A DNA stretch of 64,000 bases, taken from Flavonifractor sp052065355 (GTDB taxonomy: Bacteria > Bacillota > Clostridia > Oscillospirales > Oscillospiraceae). Positions within the stretch are counted from its first letter, which is position 1. Every line of letters begins with the position of its first letter. A model generated the notes under the pieces. That model had not been told where the DNA came from. It searched no databases and saw nothing but the letters and a program-made list of their open reading frames with translations. The translations under genes and the position numbers were made by a program. Of the stretch, positions 52,560 to 60,968 are shown in pieces. The stretch is taken from the NCBI RefSeq assembly GCF_052065355.1, contig NZ_JBQHUF010000005.1, positions 124,001-188,000 on the forward strand. Reading direction: 5' to 3'.

Positions 52560-53819
52560 TTACCAGGAGCTCAGATTCAGATCCGGAAATTTTGCCTCCG
52601 GATCGGTGCGCTGGCCGTTCACCCGGATCTCCAGGTGCAGGTGGTTGCCGGTGGAGTTTCCGGTGGTGCCCACGTAGCCGATGACCTGGCCCTGCTTCAC
52701 CATCTGGCCCTCGCTCACCGCACGGGAGCTCATGTGGGCGTACAGCGTGGAGTTGCCGTTGCCATGGTCGATGACCACGTAGTTGCCATAGGACCAGTAG
52801 GCACCGCTGCCGTACACCGAGGTGATGACCTGACCGCTCTTGGCAGCCAGGATGGGCGTGCCGCCGTTGGCGGGGATGTCAATGCCGCCGTGGTTCTGGG
52901 CCCGGCCGCTGACCGGGTTGATGCGGTAGCCGAAGGGAGAGGAGATTCGGTACCAGCCGGGCAGGGGCCACATATAGCCGCTCTCGGACACGATGGTAGT
53001 GCCGTTCTGCTTTCTCTCCTCTTCCAGCTGCTTCTGCTTTTTGACAATATCCGCCTGGATGGCGGCGGCGGCCTTGTCCTCCTCGTCCAGAAGCCGGTTG
53101 ACCTCCGCCACGTTCTTGTTCAGCTCGTCCAGGACCTTCTCGGCCTCAGCCACCTTTTCCTGCTGCTCGGCCTTCTTGGCCTCCTGCTGCTCCTTGACGG
53201 CCTGCTCGTCCGCCCGGGCGCTCTCCAGCTCCGCCTGGAGCCGCTCCAACTCCTCACGGACGGCAATGAGCTCGTCCATCACCTGGTTGTCGTAGTCCAT
53301 GACGGCGTCTACGTCGGCCAGGCGGTCCAGCAGATCGGAAAAGCTCTCGGCGTTGAAGAGGATGGACCAGTAGGATACCGTTCCCTCCTCCTCCATGGCC
53401 CGCACCCGCTGACAGAACAGCTCGTACTGGGCCTGCTCGTTGGCCTCGGCCACCTTGCGCTCTTCTTCCTTCTGGGCGATGGCGGCGTCATAGTAGGCGA
53501 TCTGCTCGTTGATGTTGTCCAGCTCGTCATTGATAGCGTCCAGCTGAGCCAGCAGCAGGTTGCGCTTGTCCTCCGCGGCGGACTGCTCCGCCTCGGCGGC
53601 TGCCAGCTGCTCTTTCAGCTCCTTCTGCCGAGCCTGGCTCTCCGCCTGCTCCTGCTTCAGGGCGTCGATCTCACTCTGGGTCACCGCGCCCGCGCCGCCG
53701 ATGATCATGGTGAGCATAGGCAGCAGCATCAGCAGCACCAAAACGATCGCCAGCGCGCCCACTACCACCCGGCGCTTATCGATCTTCTGTTTCTTCTGCT
53801 TATTCTGCGTTTTTGACAC
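52560..53819 (-). CDS. EnvC/PcsB-like M23 peptidoglycan hydrolase (second copy)
   Basis: The 419-residue protein has a membrane anchor or signal (about 18-44, RRVVVGALAIVLVLLMLLPML). A long coiled coil covers about 48-265 (with SYWSILFNAESFSDLLDRLADVDAVM, the PcsB-type segment). A C-terminal LytM/M23 zinc domain covers about 290-415. Metal ligands are intact (HGGIDIPA and HLHLEI), so it should be an active endopeptidase, unlike degenerate EnvC. The start is GTG 53817-53819 with AAAGGA about 10 bases upstream. It is closely related to the next gene upstream and is probably a tandem duplicate. The coiled coil would be the FtsEX-binding part. Confidence 0.9.
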   Translation of the reverse strand: MSKTQNKQKKQKIDKRRVVVGALAIVLVLLMLLPMLTMIIGGAGAVTQSEIDALKQEQAESQARQKELKEQLAAAEAEQSAAEDKRNLLLAQLDAINDELDNINEQIAYYDAAIAQKEEERKVAEANEQAQYELFCQRVRAMEEEGTVSYWSILFNAESFSDLLDRLADVDAVMDYDNQVMDELIAVREELERLQAELESARADEQAVKEQQEAKKAEQQEKVAEAEKVLDELNKNVAEVNRLLDEEDKAAAAIQADIVKKQKQLEEERKQNGTTIVSESGYMWPLPGWYRISSPFGYRINPVSGRAQNHGGIDIPANGGTPILAAKSGQVITSVYGSGAYWSYGNYVVIDHGNGNSTLYAHMSSRAVSEGQMVKQGQVIGYVGTTGNSTGNHLHLEIRVNGQRTDPEAKFPDLNLSSW

Positions 53820-53854
53820 GTCGTTGTCTTCCTTTCTGCCGTTGGCCTGTCTGC

Positions 53855-55135
53855 CTACCAATTATAGGCGCGGATAAAGGAATCATAGAGGTCGGGGAAA
53901 CAGGACTCAGGGTCCACACGCTGGCCGTTGACCCGCACCTCAAAGTGCAGGTGGGGACCCGTTACGTTGCCCGTAGCGCCCACATCGCCGATGTACTGGC
54001 CCTGGGTCACGATATCCCCCTCGCTTACCGCCCGGTAGCTCATGTGGGCGTACAGGGTGGTGGTCCCGTCCCCGTGGTCGATGACCACATAGTTGCCATA
54101 GGACCAGGTGGAGCCAGTACCCATCTCAGAGATGATGACCTGACCGCTCTTGGCCGCCGTGATGGGCGTGCCGGTGGTGGCGGCAACGTCGATGCCGGTA
54201 TGGCTGTGGGGCACGTGGGTAACCGGGTGGATCCGATAGCCAAAGGCGGAGGTCAGCTTCAGATTGCTGGCAGGCAGGGGCCACTGATACCCTGAGCTGG
54301 ACGGCGGCAGCGTCACATTCTCTTCCTGCCGCTGAGCCTCCAGCTCCGCCTGCTTCTTCTCAATGTCCGCCTGGATGGCCGCCGCGGCGGCGTCCTCCTC
54401 CTCCAGCAGACGGTTGACCTCTTCCACGTTGGCGTTGAGCTCCGCCAACAGCTCCTCCGCTTCGTCCACCTTGGCCTGCTGTTCGGCCTTTTTGGCCTCC
54501 TGCTGCTCCTTGACGGCCTGTTCCTCGGCCCGGGCGCTCTCCAGCTCCGCCTGGACCTGCTCCAGCTCCTCCCGGGCGGCGGTGAGCTCCTCCATCACCT
54601 GGTTGTCGTAGTCCATCACCGCGTCTATGTCGGCCAGACGGTCCAGCAGGTCGGAAAAGCTCTCGGCATTGAAGAGGATGGACCAGTAGGACACCGTCCC
54701 CTCCTCTTCCATGGCCCGCACCCGCTCACAAAACAGCTCGTACTGCTCCGCTTCCCTGGCCTCGGCCTCTTTTCGCTCCACTTCCTTCTGAGCGATCTCG
54801 TCGTCGTACCAGGCGATCTGCTGCTCGATGTTGCTCAGCTCGTCGTTGATGGCGTCCAGCTGCTCCAGCAGCAGGTCCCGCTTGTCCTTTGCCGCGGACT
54901 GCTCCGCCTCGGCCTGGGACAGCTGTTCCTTCAGCTCCTCCTGCCGGGCCTGGCTCTCCTCCTGCTCCTGTTTCAGGGCGTCGATCTCGCTCTGGGTCAC
55001 CGCACCGGCGCTGCCGATGATCATGGTGAGCATGGGCAGCAGCATCAGCAGGGCCAGCATCAGCGCCAGCCCTCCGAACACCGTCTGCCGCGTAGTTACG
55101 TTCTGTTTTTTCTGGGTATTCCGGCCTCTTGCCAC
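53855..55135 (-). CDS. EnvC/PcsB-like M23 peptidoglycan hydrolase (first copy)
   Basis: The 426-residue protein has the same layout as its neighbour. A transmembrane anchor is at about 19-45, the coiled coil at about 48-270 with SYWSILFNAESFSDLLDRLADIDAVM, and the M23 domain at about 295-420. The metal ligands HTGIDVA and HLHFEV are intact. The central region is nearly the same as in the other copy and the linker before M23 differs. The start is GTG 55133-55135 (VARGRNTQKK) with AAAGGAG 6 bases upstream. It lies 40 bp after ftsX, so FtsEX is its likely activator at the division septum. Confidence 0.9.
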   Translation of the reverse strand: MARGRNTQKKQNVTTRQTVFGGLALMLALLMLLPMLTMIIGSAGAVTQSEIDALKQEQEESQARQEELKEQLSQAEAEQSAAKDKRDLLLEQLDAINDELSNIEQQIAWYDDEIAQKEVERKEAEAREAEQYELFCERVRAMEEEGTVSYWSILFNAESFSDLLDRLADIDAVMDYDNQVMEELTAAREELEQVQAELESARAEEQAVKEQQEAKKAEQQAKVDEAEELLAELNANVEEVNRLLEEEDAAAAAIQADIEKKQAELEAQRQEENVTLPPSSSGYQWPLPASNLKLTSAFGYRIHPVTHVPHSHTGIDVAATTGTPITAAKSGQVIISEMGTGSTWSYGNYVVIDHGDGTTTLYAHMSYRAVSEGDIVTQGQYIGDVGATGNVTGPHLHFEVRVNGQRVDPESCFPDLYDSFIRAYNW

Positions 55136-55175
55136 GATGCACTCCTTTTCTCCAGGGATGGGTTTGCTGTACTTG

Positions 55176-56066
55176 TTACACTTGCAGGAACTTCCGAATG
55201 GCCATCACCGAACCGCCGGCGCCGATGACGAAGCCGGTGAGAACGAACACGCCCAGCACCCGCAGGGCCATGGGCTGGAAGGCCAGGACATTGATCAGGT
55301 TGATGGTGTCCGAAGTGGTGATGGCACGTCCCACCAGGACGTAGATGCCCCACTCCAGGAAGAAGGCCACCAGGGCCCCGAACAGGCCCAGGATCAGGCC
55401 CTCAAACACAAAGGGCCAGCGGACGAAGGAGTTGGTGGCGCCGCACATCTTCATGATGGCGATCTCCTCCCGGCGGTTGAAGGTGGCCAGCTTGATGGTG
55501 TTGGCGATGATGAACAGGCTCACCGCCAGCAGGATGATGACCAGGATGATGGCCACGGCTCCCGCTACATTTCGGATGACGGTAAAGCCCTCGGCGATCT
55601 CAGGGGCGGACTTGGTCCAGGCTACGCCCTCGATGTCGTCCACCGCCGCCTCGGTCTCTGCCAGCTTGCTGATATCCTCCAGGTAGATATGGAACCGGTC
55701 CCGATACACGTCGGAGGGCAGGCCCTCAAAGAGGGGGTTGCCCTCGTAATCGGCCTCAAATTCCTCCTGGGCCTCTTCCTTGGTGACGAACTCCGCACGA
55801 GCCACATTGGGGACGTTCTCGATCTGGGTCTCCAGAGCCCGGGCCTCGTCCTGGGTCAGGGTGTCTTCAATATAAGCAGTAAACTGGTTTTCCTTCTCCA
55901 GATCGCTGAACATGTGGGAGGCGTTCACCGCCACCAGGGAGAAGGACCCCATGATGAGCAGACAGCACACGATCATACACACAGCCGCGAAGGACATCAG
56001 GCCATGGGTGAAGATGCTGCGGAAGCCCTCCATGAAGAAATAGCCAAAATCATATCGTTGTTTCAT
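55176..56066 (-). CDS. ftsX: Cell division protein FtsX
   Basis: FtsX is the four-helix membrane partner of FtsE. The 296-residue protein has helix 1 (about 22-45, GLMSFAAVCMIVCCLLIMG) and a large extracellular loop (about 46-165). Three C-terminal helices follow, with the conserved IMKMCGATNSFVRWPFVFEGLILGLFGAL. ATG 56064-56066 overlaps ftsE by 17 bp. The extracellular loop is where EnvC/PcsB-like hydrolases usually bind. Confidence 0.95.
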   Translation of the reverse strand: MKQRYDFGYFFMEGFRSIFTHGLMSFAAVCMIVCCLLIMGSFSLVAVNASHMFSDLEKENQFTAYIEDTLTQDEARALETQIENVPNVARAEFVTKEEAQEEFEADYEGNPLFEGLPSDVYRDRFHIYLEDISKLAETEAAVDDIEGVAWTKSAPEIAEGFTVIRNVAGAVAIILVIILLAVSLFIIANTIKLATFNRREEIAIMKMCGATNSFVRWPFVFEGLILGLFGALVAFFLEWGIYVLVGRAITTSDTINLINVLAFQPMALRVLGVFVLTGFVIGAGGSVMAIRKFLQV

Positions 56067-56742
56067 TATTATAATACCCACCTGTCTCGTCGCTGATGAT
56101 CCGTCCGTTTTCGATGGCCACCACCCGCTTGGAGAAGCGGTTGACCAGCTCCCGCTCGTGGGTGACCACCAGCACGGTGGTGCCCAGTTCATTGATGCGC
56201 TCCAGCAGCATCATGATCTCCAGGGACCGCATGGGATCCAGGTTGCCGGTGGGCTCGTCGGCAATGATCATCTGGGGATTGTTCACCAGCGCCCGGGCGA
56301 TGGCCACGCGCTGCTGCTCGCCGCCGGAGATCTCGCTGGGCAGCCGGTCCCCCTTCTGGTCCAGGCCTACCAGCTCCAGCACATAGGGCACCCGCTTGCG
56401 GATCTCACGGGGAGAGGCCCCCACCGCCCGCATGGCGAATACCAGGTTTTCCTGCACCGTCTTTTTCTCAATGAGCCGGAAATCCTGGAAGATAACCCCC
56501 AGGGTGCGCCGCATATAGGGCACCTGGCGGGGCCGGATGTTGTTCAGATTATAGCCGTTGACCATCAGACGGCCGGCGGAAGGGGCGATCTCCGCCGTGA
56601 TCAGCTTCAGGATGGTGGACTTGCCGGACCCGGAAGGCCCCACCAGAAAGACAAATTCGCCGTCGTCGATGCGCATATTGACCCCTTTCAGGGCCTTGGT
56701 CCCATTGTCATAGGACTTCTGAATGTCGATCAGACGTATCAC
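56050..56742 (-). CDS. ftsE: Cell division ATP-binding protein FtsE
   Basis: An ABC ATPase that transmits ATP cycles through FtsX to septal hydrolases. The 230-residue protein has Walker A GPSGSGKSTILK (about 35-46), Q-loop IFQDFRLIEKKTVQENLVFAMR, signature SGGEQQRVAIARAL, Walker B IIADEPTGNLDP and the switch VVTHERELV. The start is GTG 56740-56742 with TGAGGT about 7 bases upstream. It opens the ftsE-ftsX-M23-M23 cluster. Confidence 0.96.
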   Translation of the reverse strand: MIRLIDIQKSYDNGTKALKGVNMRIDDGEFVFLVGPSGSGKSTILKLITAEIAPSAGRLMVNGYNLNNIRPRQVPYMRRTLGVIFQDFRLIEKKTVQENLVFAMRAVGASPREIRKRVPYVLELVGLDQKGDRLPSEISGGEQQRVAIARALVNNPQMIIADEPTGNLDPMRSLEIMMLLERINELGTTVLVVTHERELVNRFSKRVVAIENGRIISDETGGYYNNETTI

Positions 56743-56795
56743 ACTTGGTACCTCACCGTATGTATTTATCGTGTTCTAAGGATCTGTTCAGCACC

Positions 56796-56825
56796 AGGAG
56801 GGACGCCGTTTCCGGCGTCCCTCCT
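56796..56825. terminator. GC hairpin between the CdaR-type gene and ftsE
   Basis: 13-bp perfect arms (AGGAGGGACGCCG, 56796-56808/56813-56825). The T-run (TTTTTT, 56830-56835) is on the plus strand only, although the neighbouring genes read leftward. It could end antisense transcripts or act as a weak terminator for the leftward gene. Confidence 0.5.
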
Positions 56826-56834
56826 GACGTTTTT

Positions 56835-57926
56835 TCAGTTATCGATGCCCCGGGAGATCAGGTACTTCTTGACCATCAGAGCCACCTTGAAGGTGATGGC
56901 GTCGTCAAACTCCCGCAGATCCAGCCCGGTGAGCTTCTTGATCTTTTCCAGACGGTACACCAGGGTGTTCCGGTGGACAAAGAGCTTCCGGGCGGTCTCG
57001 GACACGTTCAGGTTATTCTCAAAGAACTTGTTGATGGTGAACAGGGTCTCCTGATCCAGCGCGTCGATGGGGTTCTTCTTAAAGACCTCCTGGAGGAACA
57101 TCTCACACAGGGTGGTGGGCAGCTGGTAGATCAGCCGGCCGATACCCAGGTTCTCGTAGTTGATGATGCTCTTCTCCGTGTCGAACACCCGGCCCACGTC
57201 GATGGCGATGCCCGCCTCCTTGTAGGCACGGGCCAGCTCCCGGATGTGGCCCACGATGGTGCCGATGCCGATGACCACCCGGATGTGGAGCTCGTCGGTG
57301 ATCTTGTCCTCGATCTGCTTTGCGATCTTGTACAGGTCCCGGGTCTCCGCGCCCTCGTTGAGCTGCTTGATGAGCGCAACGTCGGTCTCGCTGATGGAGA
57401 GGACGAAGTCCACCTGCTTATCGGGGAACAGGGCGTGGACCACGTCGATGAGCGCCGGGTCAGTGGTCTCCACCTGCCGGATCAGGAACACCGCCCGGGG
57501 CGCCTCGGAGATGAAGTGCAGCTCCTTGGCCCGGACATAGATGTCGCCCAGCAGGATGTTGTCGGAAATGATGTTCTTGACAAAGGTAGCCTTGTCGTGC
57601 TTTTCCTCATAATAGGTCTTGGCGCCGTTAAGCGCCACAGTGGCCATGGAGCAGATCATCCGGGCCTCCCCGTCCTCGCCCTTGGCAAAAGCGGCATAAT
57701 CGAACTGGGAACCCCAGCCGGTCAGCGCCTTGAAGGTGCGCCCCTCAAAATGGACGCTCTCCCCCTCTCCGCGGTTCACCGCGTCAACGGCGCCGGGCCA
57801 GTGCTCACCGATGCAACTGAGCTCGTTGCAGGCCACCACCGTTCCCTCAGAGTCGATCACGCCTATTGCCCGGTCTGTGCTGTCCTTCATCTGTAAGACA
57901 ACGCTCTGAAAAATTCTGCTGGACAT
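56835..57926 (-). CDS. CdaR/PucR-family transcriptional regulator
   Basis: The 363-residue cytosolic regulator has a PAS-like N-terminal part (MSSRIFQSVVLQMKDSTDRAIGVIDSEGTVVACNEL), a central GGDEF-like/CdaR region (about 135-285) and a C-terminal PucR helix-turn-helix. The latter is NNLNVSETARKLFVHRNTLVYRLEKIKKLTGLDLR (about 308-342), the family's strongest signature. Ligand and targets are unknown; relatives respond to sugar acids, purines or amino acids. AAAGGAGG precedes ATG 57924-57926. It has a good sigma-A promoter and stands alone. Confidence 0.88.
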   Translation of the reverse strand: MSSRIFQSVVLQMKDSTDRAIGVIDSEGTVVACNELSCIGEHWPGAVDAVNRGEGESVHFEGRTFKALTGWGSQFDYAAFAKGEDGEARMICSMATVALNGAKTYYEEKHDKATFVKNIISDNILLGDIYVRAKELHFISEAPRAVFLIRQVETTDPALIDVVHALFPDKQVDFVLSISETDVALIKQLNEGAETRDLYKIAKQIEDKITDELHIRVVIGIGTIVGHIRELARAYKEAGIAIDVGRVFDTEKSIINYENLGIGRLIYQLPTTLCEMFLQEVFKKNPIDALDQETLFTINKFFENNLNVSETARKLFVHRNTLVYRLEKIKKLTGLDLREFDDAITFKVALMVKKYLISRGIDN

Positions 57927-58022
57927 GGTGTCAGCCTCCTTTATTTCTCCGTACCCTCAAATTGTCCCACCGCAAGTGAGCAGCGGGACCTCTTTTACGG
58001 CTCTTCTCGCTTAACAGACAAT

Positions 58023-58051
58023 ATTATACCGATTCTTTTCTCTCTTTTCAA
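58023..58051 (-). promoter_or_regulatory. Sigma-A promoter for the CdaR-type gene
   Basis: Minus strand TTGAAA (58046-58051), 17-bp spacer, TATAAT (58023-58028). The leader is about 90 bases. Confidence 0.8.
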
Positions 58052-58104
58052 TATCTTTTTCAAAGTTTTTTGTGGAAAATGCCTAAAGCCTTTTGCTTTT
58101 GTCG

Positions 58105-58127
58105 AAAAACGCCGCTGTCACAGGCGT
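58105..58127 (-). terminator. Short terminator at the end of the pseudouridine synthase gene
   Basis: ACGCC/GGCGT stem (58109-58127) with TTTTT on the minus strand; it overlaps the stop codon. Confidence 0.5.
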
Positions 58128-58834
58128 CCGCCGCTTTCCCGCAGGGCCGCCAGCTCTTCTTCCGTCAGAGGCCGCCACTGTCCGGACTCCAAAGCCGGGT
58201 CCAGAGTCAGCGGTCCCATGGTCAGCCGCTTCAGGTAGAGCACCGGCTTGCCCCGGCTGGCCAGCATCCGCTTGATCTGGTGATACTTGCCCTCCCGCAG
58301 GGTGACGATGGCGGTGTCCGGCTCTTCCAGAATCTCCAGCCCCGCCGGCAGGCACTCCAGGCCGTCGGCCAGGGTGAGACCACGGCGGAAGGCCTCCGTG
58401 TCGGCCGTCTCCAGCCGGCCATCCACCCGGACGAAATAGGTCTTGTCCACGTGCCAGCGGGGAGAGAGCAGCCGGTGGGCCAGGGGTCCGTCATTGGTGA
58501 GCAGCAGCAGCCCCTCGGTGTCCTTGTCCAGCCGCCCGGCCGGGAACAGGCCCACCCGGCGGAGATGCTCGGGCAGCAGCGTGAGCACCGTAGGCTCCCG
58601 GGGATCCTCGGTGGCCGACACCAGCCCCGCAGGCTTGTGGAGCATCAGATAAACCAGCCGCTCTCCCGATACCGGCTGGCCGTCCACCAGAAAGGCAGAG
58701 GCGGGGTCATGCTTCTCCTCCGGCGTCCGGGCCACCACGCCATTCACCGTGACCCGGCCCGCCCGCACCAGCTCCCGGACCTCCTTTCGGGACCAGCGGC
58801 CCGTATTGGCTAAAATTTTATCCAGGCGCTCCAT
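58118..58834 (-). CDS. RsuA/RluB-family pseudouridine synthase
   Basis: The 238-residue enzyme isomerises uridine in rRNA. It has an N-terminal S4 RNA-binding domain (1-60, LDKILANTGRWSRKEVRELVRAGRVTVNG). The catalytic motif is GLFPAGRLDKDTEGLLLLTNDG (about 94-115, Asp of RLDKDT), followed by YFVRVDG and EGKYHQIKRMLASRG. It best matches RsuA-type 16S rRNA enzymes, but 23S (RluB) specificity cannot be excluded. AAGGAGGG precedes ATG 58832-58834. Confidence 0.92.
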   Translation of the reverse strand: MERLDKILANTGRWSRKEVRELVRAGRVTVNGVVARTPEEKHDPASAFLVDGQPVSGERLVYLMLHKPAGLVSATEDPREPTVLTLLPEHLRRVGLFPAGRLDKDTEGLLLLTNDGPLAHRLLSPRWHVDKTYFVRVDGRLETADTEAFRRGLTLADGLECLPAGLEILEEPDTAIVTLREGKYHQIKRMLASRGKPVLYLKRLTMGPLTLDPALESGQWRPLTEEELAALRESGGRL

Positions 58835-58932
58835 TTCCCGCCCTCCTTGTCCTTTTTTCCATATTCCGTCATATCCCCGGCTCCTCCCCCATATCCATGA
58901 AATACCAGCATCTGGGAAGGGAGCGTTGCGCT

Positions 58933-59409
58933 GTGTTTATCTTTACCGCCAAGATCCGCAAAGGCCGGATCGCGGCCGTGGCCGTGGCCGCCGCTGTGGT
59001 GTGCGGCATTCTGGTGACCGGGTCCGTCCTGGCGGGAGGGCGGGACGCCGCCGCTTCCGCCGCCGTCAGTCCCAAAGGCGTCAAGACCAACGAGGACCGG
59101 ATCGCCTATCTGAGCAGCTTCGGCTGGTCCGTCTCGGAGGAGCCTGTCTCCGTGGAGGAGCTCATGATCCCGGAGGAGTTTGACGAGACCTACAGCCAGT
59201 ACCTGGAGCTTCAGGCCTCCCAGGGCTTCGACCTGACGGAGTACGCCGGCAAGCGGGTAAAGCGGTACACCTATCAGGTGAACAACTACCCCACCGGGGA
59301 AACCGGCGTTCAGGCCGGCCTACTCGTCTACAAAAACACCGTCATCGGCGGAGACGTGCTCTCCGCCCAGCTGGGCGGCTTCATCCACGGCCTGGAGATG
59401 CCCTCCTAA
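58933..59409 (+). CDS. DUF4830-like membrane-anchored protein
   Basis: A 158-residue protein with an N-terminal anchor (about 10-34, GRIAAVAVAAAVVCGILVTG) and an outer domain. The domain's KTNEDRIAYLSSFGWSVSEEPVSVEELMIPEEFDETYSQYLELQ pattern resembles DUF4830, of unknown function. It ends GGFIHGLEMPS. The start GTG 58933-58935 was chosen because GGGAAGGGAG lies 9 bases upstream. It is divergent from the pseudouridine synthase gene. Confidence 0.78.
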   Translation: MFIFTAKIRKGRIAAVAVAAAVVCGILVTGSVLAGGRDAAASAAVSPKGVKTNEDRIAYLSSFGWSVSEEPVSVEELMIPEEFDETYSQYLELQASQGFDLTEYAGKRVKRYTYQVNNYPTGETGVQAGLLVYKNTVIGGDVLSAQLGGFIHGLEMPS

Positions 59410-59411
59410 AT

Positions 59412-59447
59412 AAAACAGCGCGGCGCTGCACAGCGCCGCGCTGTTTT
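59412..59447. terminator. Bidirectional terminator
   Basis: 17-bp perfect arms (59412-59428/59431-59447, AAAACAGCGCGGCGCTG) with T-runs on both strands, between convergent genes. Confidence 0.9.
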
Positions 59448-59456
59448 CCTTTTCCT

Positions 59457-59984
59457 TCAGGACAGGAAGTTCGAGGCCCGGTACAGGAAGATCAGGTACT
59501 GGATGCCCGCCACAACGGAGGCGATGGCGGTGGGGATAATGACCAGCGCCGCCAGAATCACCACGCCGGGGATCAGAGCCAGCAGGCCGCACACCACCAT
59601 GATAATGGTGCACACGACGTACAGCTTCCAGACGAACCGGCCCTTGGCGGCGGTGTCGCCGTCCCCTTCCGCATCCAGGATAGCGGCGGTGGTATTGCAG
59701 ATGCAATAGACCACAGCAAAGTTCAAGATGCTGGCGATCAGGTTCATGAACGGAAGGAACAGCCCCAAAACGTTCAGTACGATAGCGGCAATGCTCAGCA
59801 TAAAGGCCGTCTTGTAGTCATACTCCACCTGGGAGGCCTCGTTCAGGCCTACCAGAGTCAGAATCAGACCCACCAGGGCCAGGATGCTGCCCAGCAGCGG
59901 GATAAACGAAAAAATCGACAGGATCCCGCCGACAAAGATCTTGTTCAGTCCGCGGCCTACCGCGGAATACTTGCCGTAACCCAT
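59457..59984 (-). CDS. Hypothetical membrane protein
   Basis: A 175-residue protein with about five hydrophobic segments and a hydrophilic loop (AEGDGDTAAKGRFVWK, about 104-119). I do not recognise the family. The pattern GGILSIFSFIPLLGSILALVGLILTLVGLNEAS resembles small DUF4190/TM2-like membrane proteins. It overlaps the mscS stop by one base (TAATG), so it is cotranscribed and perhaps coupled with the channel. Confidence 0.7.
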   Translation of the reverse strand: MGYGKYSAVGRGLNKIFVGGILSIFSFIPLLGSILALVGLILTLVGLNEASQVEYDYKTAFMLSIAAIVLNVLGLFLPFMNLIASILNFAVVYCICNTTAAILDAEGDGDTAAKGRFVWKLYVVCTIIMVVCGLLALIPGVVILAALVIIPTAIASVVAGIQYLIFLYRASNFLS

Positions 59985-60844
59985 TATGACACACTCTCTT
60001 TCTTCTCTACAATACGCACATCCAACTGATTGTAGGGGATCTCGATCCCTTTCTGGTCAAAGGCGGCTTTGATCTGCTCCAGCAGGTCAAAATACAGGTC
60101 CCAATAGTCCGGGGTGGCACACCAGACCCGCAGGGTATATTCGATGGCACTGTCCTTCAGGGCGGACATGCGCACAAAGGGCTCCGGCGTAAAAAGGGCC
60201 TTGGGGTGGGCGCCCACCACCGACTTGATGCAGGCGATCACCTGCTGAGGGTCGTTATCGTAGGACACACCGAACACCAGGTCTACCCGCCGCCGCTCCG
60301 CGCTAGAGTAGTTGGTGATCTTTTCCCCGGAAATCTGGCCGTTGGGCACGGAGATCACCTTGTTGTCCACGGTGGCCAGCTTGGTGTAGGCCAGGCCCAC
60401 TTCCTTCACGGTGCCGCCCACCCCGCCGGCCTCCACATAGTCCCCCGCCTTGAAGGGTTTGGAGACCAGGATCTGGATTCCGCCGGCCAGATTGGACAGG
60501 GTCCCCTGGATGGCCAGAGACACAGCCAGGCCCAAGACACCCAGCATCGCCACCAGACTGGTCATGGGCACGCCCATATAGTCCAGCACGATGCACAGTG
60601 TCAGCAGCCACAGGATCACCCGCAGGGCGGCGTGGATGAAGGTATGCAGGCTCTTTTCCATCTCCAGACGAATGAAGGCCCGGTCCACCAGCTTAAGGAT
60701 GATCTTCATGGTCACCATGCAGCCCAAAAACAGCAGAACAATGGTGATGATCTTCTGCAGATTCAGATTGCTGAAAAAACCGCTGACAGACTGGATGGTC
60801 TCTTCCGCGTCTTCCGGCGTGATATTGGTCAGGTTGGTCAGCAT
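59984..60844 (-). CDS. mscS: Small-conductance mechanosensitive channel (MscS family)
   Basis: The 286-residue channel opens under membrane tension to release solutes after osmotic downshift. It has three helices. The pore helix is LGVLGLAVSLAIQGTLSNLAGGIQIL (about 115-140), with the Gly/Ala packing pattern of MscS TM3. A beta domain (FKAGDYVEAGGVGGTVKEVGL) and an alpha/beta vestibule follow. ATG 60842-60844 follows AGGAGGGG. With two K+ uptake systems in the window it belongs to the osmotic set. Confidence 0.93.
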   Translation of the reverse strand: MLTNLTNITPEDAEETIQSVSGFFSNLNLQKIITIVLLFLGCMVTMKIILKLVDRAFIRLEMEKSLHTFIHAALRVILWLLTLCIVLDYMGVPMTSLVAMLGVLGLAVSLAIQGTLSNLAGGIQILVSKPFKAGDYVEAGGVGGTVKEVGLAYTKLATVDNKVISVPNGQISGEKITNYSSAERRRVDLVFGVSYDNDPQQVIACIKSVVGAHPKALFTPEPFVRMSALKDSAIEYTLRVWCATPDYWDLYFDLLEQIKAAFDQKGIEIPYNQLDVRIVEKKESVS

Positions 60845-60866
60845 ATTTCCCCTCCTCTCGGCATCC

Positions 60867-60895
60867 ATTCTATCATAGCTTTCCACTGGGGACAA
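60867..60895 (-). promoter_or_regulatory. Sigma-A promoter for mscS
   Basis: Minus strand TTGTCC (60890-60895), 17-bp spacer, TAGAAT (60867-60872). Confidence 0.55.
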
Positions 60896-60932
60896 GTCCT
60901 TCCCGACCAGGCTAGAAATGGAAGCAGGCCTG

Positions 60933-60941
60933 TGCTATACT
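60933..60941 (+). promoter_or_regulatory. Extended -10 promoter for the plsC-like gene
   Basis: TGCTATACT (60933-60941) is a TGnTATAnT extended -10, 27 bases before the start codon; the leader is very short. Confidence 0.5.
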
Positions 60942-60968
60942 GAAAAAAACAGGAGGTGAAATGTCCGT

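Noticed and set aside
53855..55135. The tandem M23 genes as an assembly duplication artefact
   Set aside because: The two copies differ in linkers, M23 domains and many silent sites, so they are genuine paralogues.
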